Below, in pieces: positions 5,623-7,431 of a stretch of 7,431 nt of DNA (its first letter is position 1; every line of letters begins with the position of its first letter). The notes beneath the pieces were generated by a model, which was not told where the DNA came from, searched no databases, and saw only the letters and a program-made list of their open reading frames with translations. This DNA comes from Elusimicrobia bacterium RIFCSPLOWO2_01_FULL_54_10 (GTDB lineage Bacteria; Elusimicrobiota; Elusimicrobia; 2-02-FULL-39-32), in contig MGUQ01000074.1 of NCBI GenBank assembly GCA_001799975.1, forward strand, positions 1,996-9,426. The letters run 5' to 3'. A program made the translations under genes and the position numbers.

Positions 5623-6540
5623 ATGATCGTTAGACAGATTTTACTTGTATCGATATTTGCTTGTATTTGCAATGTCGGTTGCTTTCGACGGCATTCTATT
5701 AATGATTTTGTTGAAATCCAAACTTTTTTAGAAAACTCACAAATACATTTCGCCAAAGCATATAAATCAATGACGACACTAGTTATTAGTGATAAGTCAA
5801 TGTCAGTTTCGGGTGTATATGTATACATTGATGGCAACCCACTAATAGCGACAAATGCACATATTTATAGAAAAACTGATCAGTTTCTGGTTGGATTTCT
5901 TAATGATGTTGATGATGTAAGATTTGTGACCGGTAATTTAATATTTGAAGATAAAATAAAAGACGTTGCTTTATTGGATATAACATTTGGACTAAATAAA
6001 ACATTGCCATTATTGAGAAAGGTTTTCAAAGGACAAAGCATTAATAGGCTATTAAAACTGTCAACAATTGATGGCGACTATGAAAATTATGATGGCATTG
6101 ATGTCTTTGAACCTAATTCAAACAATATGAGATTTATAGGCGAAAGGTCGTTTGCTAATAGTAATGATATTTTACCTGGCAGGCGTGTTTTTTTTATGGG
6201 TTTTCCATTGGGCATAGGTTCAAAAACAATGGACCCGGTTGTTAGATCAGGCATGATTGCAACAATTCCTCATGAGGGCATTTTTTACATTGATGCGATG
6301 ATCAATCAAGGTAATAGTGGTTCTCCGGTATTCATTCAGAAATTGAATAAAAATGCAGATATGATGAAAGGAATTGATTTGTATGAATGGGAATTGGTGG
6401 GAATAATCACAGGATATCAGCCTGAAAAAATAAATATGAAATTAGGGTTAAAAACAATTGATGTGCCATATAATTCTGGTTTAGCCAGTGTTGTATCTAT
6501 TCAGGAAATCAAAAAGCTATATTACGATCATAAGAAATAA
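5623..6540 (+). CDS. Trypsin-like serine protease, secreted or membrane-attached
   Basis: A 305-residue protein with a chymotrypsin-fold protease pattern. His80 lies in IATNAHIY, Asp114 in KDVALLDI, and Ser232 in the oxyanion/nucleophile sequence NQGNSGSPVF (228-237), giving a complete triad in the expected order. Residues 1-20 form a short hydrophobic N terminus ending NVGC, compatible with a signal peptide; the lipobox is imperfect, so lipidation at Cys20 is only possible. No PDZ or other domain is seen, unlike DegP/HtrA. Between Asp and Ser lies FMGFPLGIG (190-198), common in trypsin-like peptidase domains of bacterial accessory genes. The gene is clearly richer in A and T than the sulfur genes or tig, suggesting acquisition. 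No Shine-Dalgarno site is visible before the ATG at 5623. Substrate and role are unknown. Confidence 0.75.
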   Translation: MIVRQILLVSIFACICNVGCFRRHSINDFVEIQTFLENSQIHFAKAYKSMTTLVISDKSMSVSGVYVYIDGNPLIATNAHIYRKTDQFLVGFLNDVDDVRFVTGNLIFEDKIKDVALLDITFGLNKTLPLLRKVFKGQSINRLLKLSTIDGDYENYDGIDVFEPNSNNMRFIGERSFANSNDILPGRRVFFMGFPLGIGSKTMDPVVRSGMIATIPHEGIFYIDAMINQGNSGSPVFIQKLNKNADMMKGIDLYEWELVGIITGYQPEKINMKLGLKTIDVPYNSGLASVVSIQEIKKLYYDHKK

Positions 6541-6563
6541 ACTTTCTTAAAATGTATGTTCCC

Positions 6564-6587
6564 TTTTTGATAATTCTGCATCAAAAA
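6564..6587. repeat. AT-rich inverted repeat
   Basis: TTTTTGAT (6564-6571) and ATCAAAAA (6580-6587) are perfect 8-base inverted repeats around an 8-base loop, 24 bases after the protease stop codon. It overlaps the putative -35 of the tRNA promoter. It could be a weak bidirectional terminator, an operator, or chance in AT-rich DNA. Confidence 0.35.
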
Positions 6588-6597
6588 ATCATATAAT
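6567..6597 (+). promoter_or_regulatory. Promoter of tRNA-Leu (and possibly tig)
   Basis: A consensus -10 TATAAT (6592-6597) lies 21 bases before the tRNA. A possible -35 TTGATA (6567-6572) is 19 bases upstream, slightly longer than ideal. The predicted start is near 6604. No separate promoter is visible between the tRNA and tig, so both may be transcribed from here. Confidence 0.5.
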
Positions 6598-6618
6598 TAT
6601 ATAAATCCCGTTTTTCCT

Positions 6619-6699
6619 GCCCTCGTGGCGGAATGGCAGACGCGCTGGACTTAGGATCCAGTAGGGAAACCTGTAGAGGTTCAAATCCTCTCGAGGGCA
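6619..6699 (+). tRNA. tRNA-Leu, anticodon UAG
   Basis: An 81-base class II tRNA cloverleaf. The acceptor stem is GCCCTCG (6619-6625) with CGAGGGC (6692-6698), and the discriminator is A. The D arm is GCG/CGC; the anticodon arm CTGGA-CTTAGGA-TCCAG gives anticodon TAG, reading CUA/CUG codons. A long variable arm (GG-GAAA-CC) and the T arm AGAGG-TTCAAAT-CCTCT are present. The long variable arm and discriminator A are typical of leucine. The 3' CCA is not encoded and must be added by nucleotidyltransferase. It ends 29 bases before tig. Confidence 0.97.
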
Positions 6700-6714
6700 T
6701 ACAGATATAAAACA

Positions 6715-6722
6715 AGGAAAGG
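6715..6722 (+). promoter_or_regulatory. Shine-Dalgarno site of tig
   Basis: AGGAAAGG ends six bases before the ATG at 6729 and fixes the tig start. It shows that this genome does use Shine-Dalgarno initiation, in contrast to the leaderless candidates in the window. Confidence 0.75.
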
Positions 6723-6728
6723 CATTCT

Positions 6729-7431
6729 ATGGAAATCACTCTTAAACAAGTCAAATTAAAAACCGCGGAGGAGAAACCCTGCAAAGTGACTCTTTCGGTC
6801 AACTTTTCCCCCGATCTCATCAAACAGAGAAAAGAAAAAGTGGCCGCGGAGTTCCAGCGCGTGGCCCAGCTTCCCGGATTTCGCGCGGGCAAGGCCCCCA
6901 TCGATCTGGTGCGCCAGAATTTCTCGGGCAAGATCAATTCCGAAACCCTGGACCAGATTTTCCGGGACTATGTGCCTGAAATCCTTAAGGAAAAATCCTT
7001 GCGCCCCATCACCACGCCCATGGTGGACAAGGTCCAGTTCAACGGCGGCGACACTCTGAGCTTCAACCTCATCATTGAGCGCAACCCGGACTACAAAGTC
7101 AAAGACTATAAGAAGATTTCTCTCACAAAAAAAACCAAGACCCTTACCGACGCCGATGTGACCAGGGAACTTGAAGAATTGCGCGAGCGAAACGCCCAAC
7201 TCATTCCGGTTCAGGCAGAACAAGCCGCCACGGAGCATTTCGCAGTCATTGATTATGTGGGCGAAGTGGAAGGCAAGTCTCTGCCGGAACTCAAGGCAGA
7301 AAACCAGCTTGTGAATCTCTCGTCCCCCCAAACCATTCAGGGCTTTGCCGAAGGCATTCTGGGCATGAAAAAAGCAGAGACGAAAGAGGTCGCAGTGACA
7401 TTTCCCAAAGAATATCCCGGCGCCGCCGTGG
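6729..7431 (+). CDS. tig: Trigger factor, N-terminal part (cut by the window edge)
   Basis: A ribosome-bound chaperone and peptidyl-prolyl isomerase that meets nascent chains at the exit tunnel. The 234 visible codons cover the N-terminal ribosome-binding domain with the docking signature GFRAGKAP (50-57, after QLP) and the start of the FKBP-like isomerase domain (about 169 onward: HFAVIDYVGEV, then IQGFAEGILGMKKAETKEVAVTFPKEYPG). The C-terminal chaperone arms lie beyond the edge; full-length trigger factors have about 430 residues. The ATG at 6729 has a good Shine-Dalgarno site. The linker between the two domains (about 132-165) is rich in Lys, Glu and Arg. It follows tRNA-Leu by 29 bases, probably in the same transcript; clpP and clpX are frequent downstream neighbours but cannot be seen here. 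Confidence 0.95.
   Translation, partial: MEITLKQVKLKTAEEKPCKVTLSVNFSPDLIKQRKEKVAAEFQRVAQLPGFRAGKAPIDLVRQNFSGKINSETLDQIFRDYVPEILKEKSLRPITTPMVDKVQFNGGDTLSFNLIIERNPDYKVKDYKKISLTKKTKTLTDADVTRELEELRERNAQLIPVQAEQAATEHFAVIDYVGEVEGKSLPELKAENQLVNLSSPQTIQGFAEGILGMKKAETKEVAVTFPKEYPGAAV

Noticed and set aside
4873..6600. Integrase, transposase, CRISPR or inverted-repeat ends of a mobile element
   Set aside because: No recombinase gene, spaced repeats or terminal inverted repeats are visible; only the single direct duplication supports an insertion.
6581..6937. 118-codon minus-strand reading frame across the tRNA and tig
   Set aside because: It reads the tRNA backwards (the familiar SRGFEP-type tRNA antisense translation) and then the complement of tig; it has no family match and is a shadow.

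Overview
The window is bacterial DNA and falls into three blocks. No phylum can be named from it. Consensus -35/-10 promoters, Shine-Dalgarno sites before sbp, cysW, cysA and tig, and an Sbp protein close to the enterobacterial type suggest a Gram-negative-like bacterium.

Block 1 (1-4872) is a sulfur-supply locus read in both directions from a shared control region. Leftwards on the minus strand runs a sulfate (or thiosulfate) ABC importer: periplasmic binding protein Sbp, permeases CysT and CysW, and ATPase CysA. The genes are packed with overlapping ends. CysA runs off the left edge and carries a one-base frameshift just after its Walker B motif. Rightwards on the plus strand is a CysK/CysM-family cysteine synthase, so the locus joins sulfur uptake to cysteine formation; the sulfate-reduction genes are not here.

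The most notable element lies in front of sbp. A strong promoter (3863-3890) is followed almost at once by a 24-codon ORF whose residues 8-13 are Met-Met-Met-Cys-Met-Cys. This ORF is followed by an intrinsic terminator (3717-3751). An 11-base segment inside the ORF can pair with the whole 5' arm of the terminator, with one mismatch and one G-U, and can alternatively be held in a small hairpin starting two bases after the last Cys codon. This has the architecture of a ribosome-mediated attenuator that would sense cysteine (or Met/Cys) supply and control sulfate import.

Block 2 (4873-about 6600) is accessory. It holds a MntA-HepT (nucleotidyltransferase/HEPN) toxin-antitoxin pair, then a visibly AT-rich gene for a secreted or membrane-attached trypsin-like protease. 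The toxin-antitoxin pair is flanked by a duplication of the 3' end of the cysteine synthase gene: 35 bp identical, then about 20 bp of decayed similarity up to the stop codon. This looks like the scar of an insertion or recombination event at the gene's end.

Block 3 (6600-7431) returns to housekeeping genes: a tRNA-Leu (anticodon UAG) with its own promoter, then the start of tig (trigger factor), cut off by the right edge.

The cysteine synthase and mntA genes both have an extended -10 promoter only 6-7 bases before the ATG and no Shine-Dalgarno site. The leader ORF has a predicted 5' UTR of only 5-7 bases. Leaderless or near-leaderless mRNAs may therefore be common in this organism.
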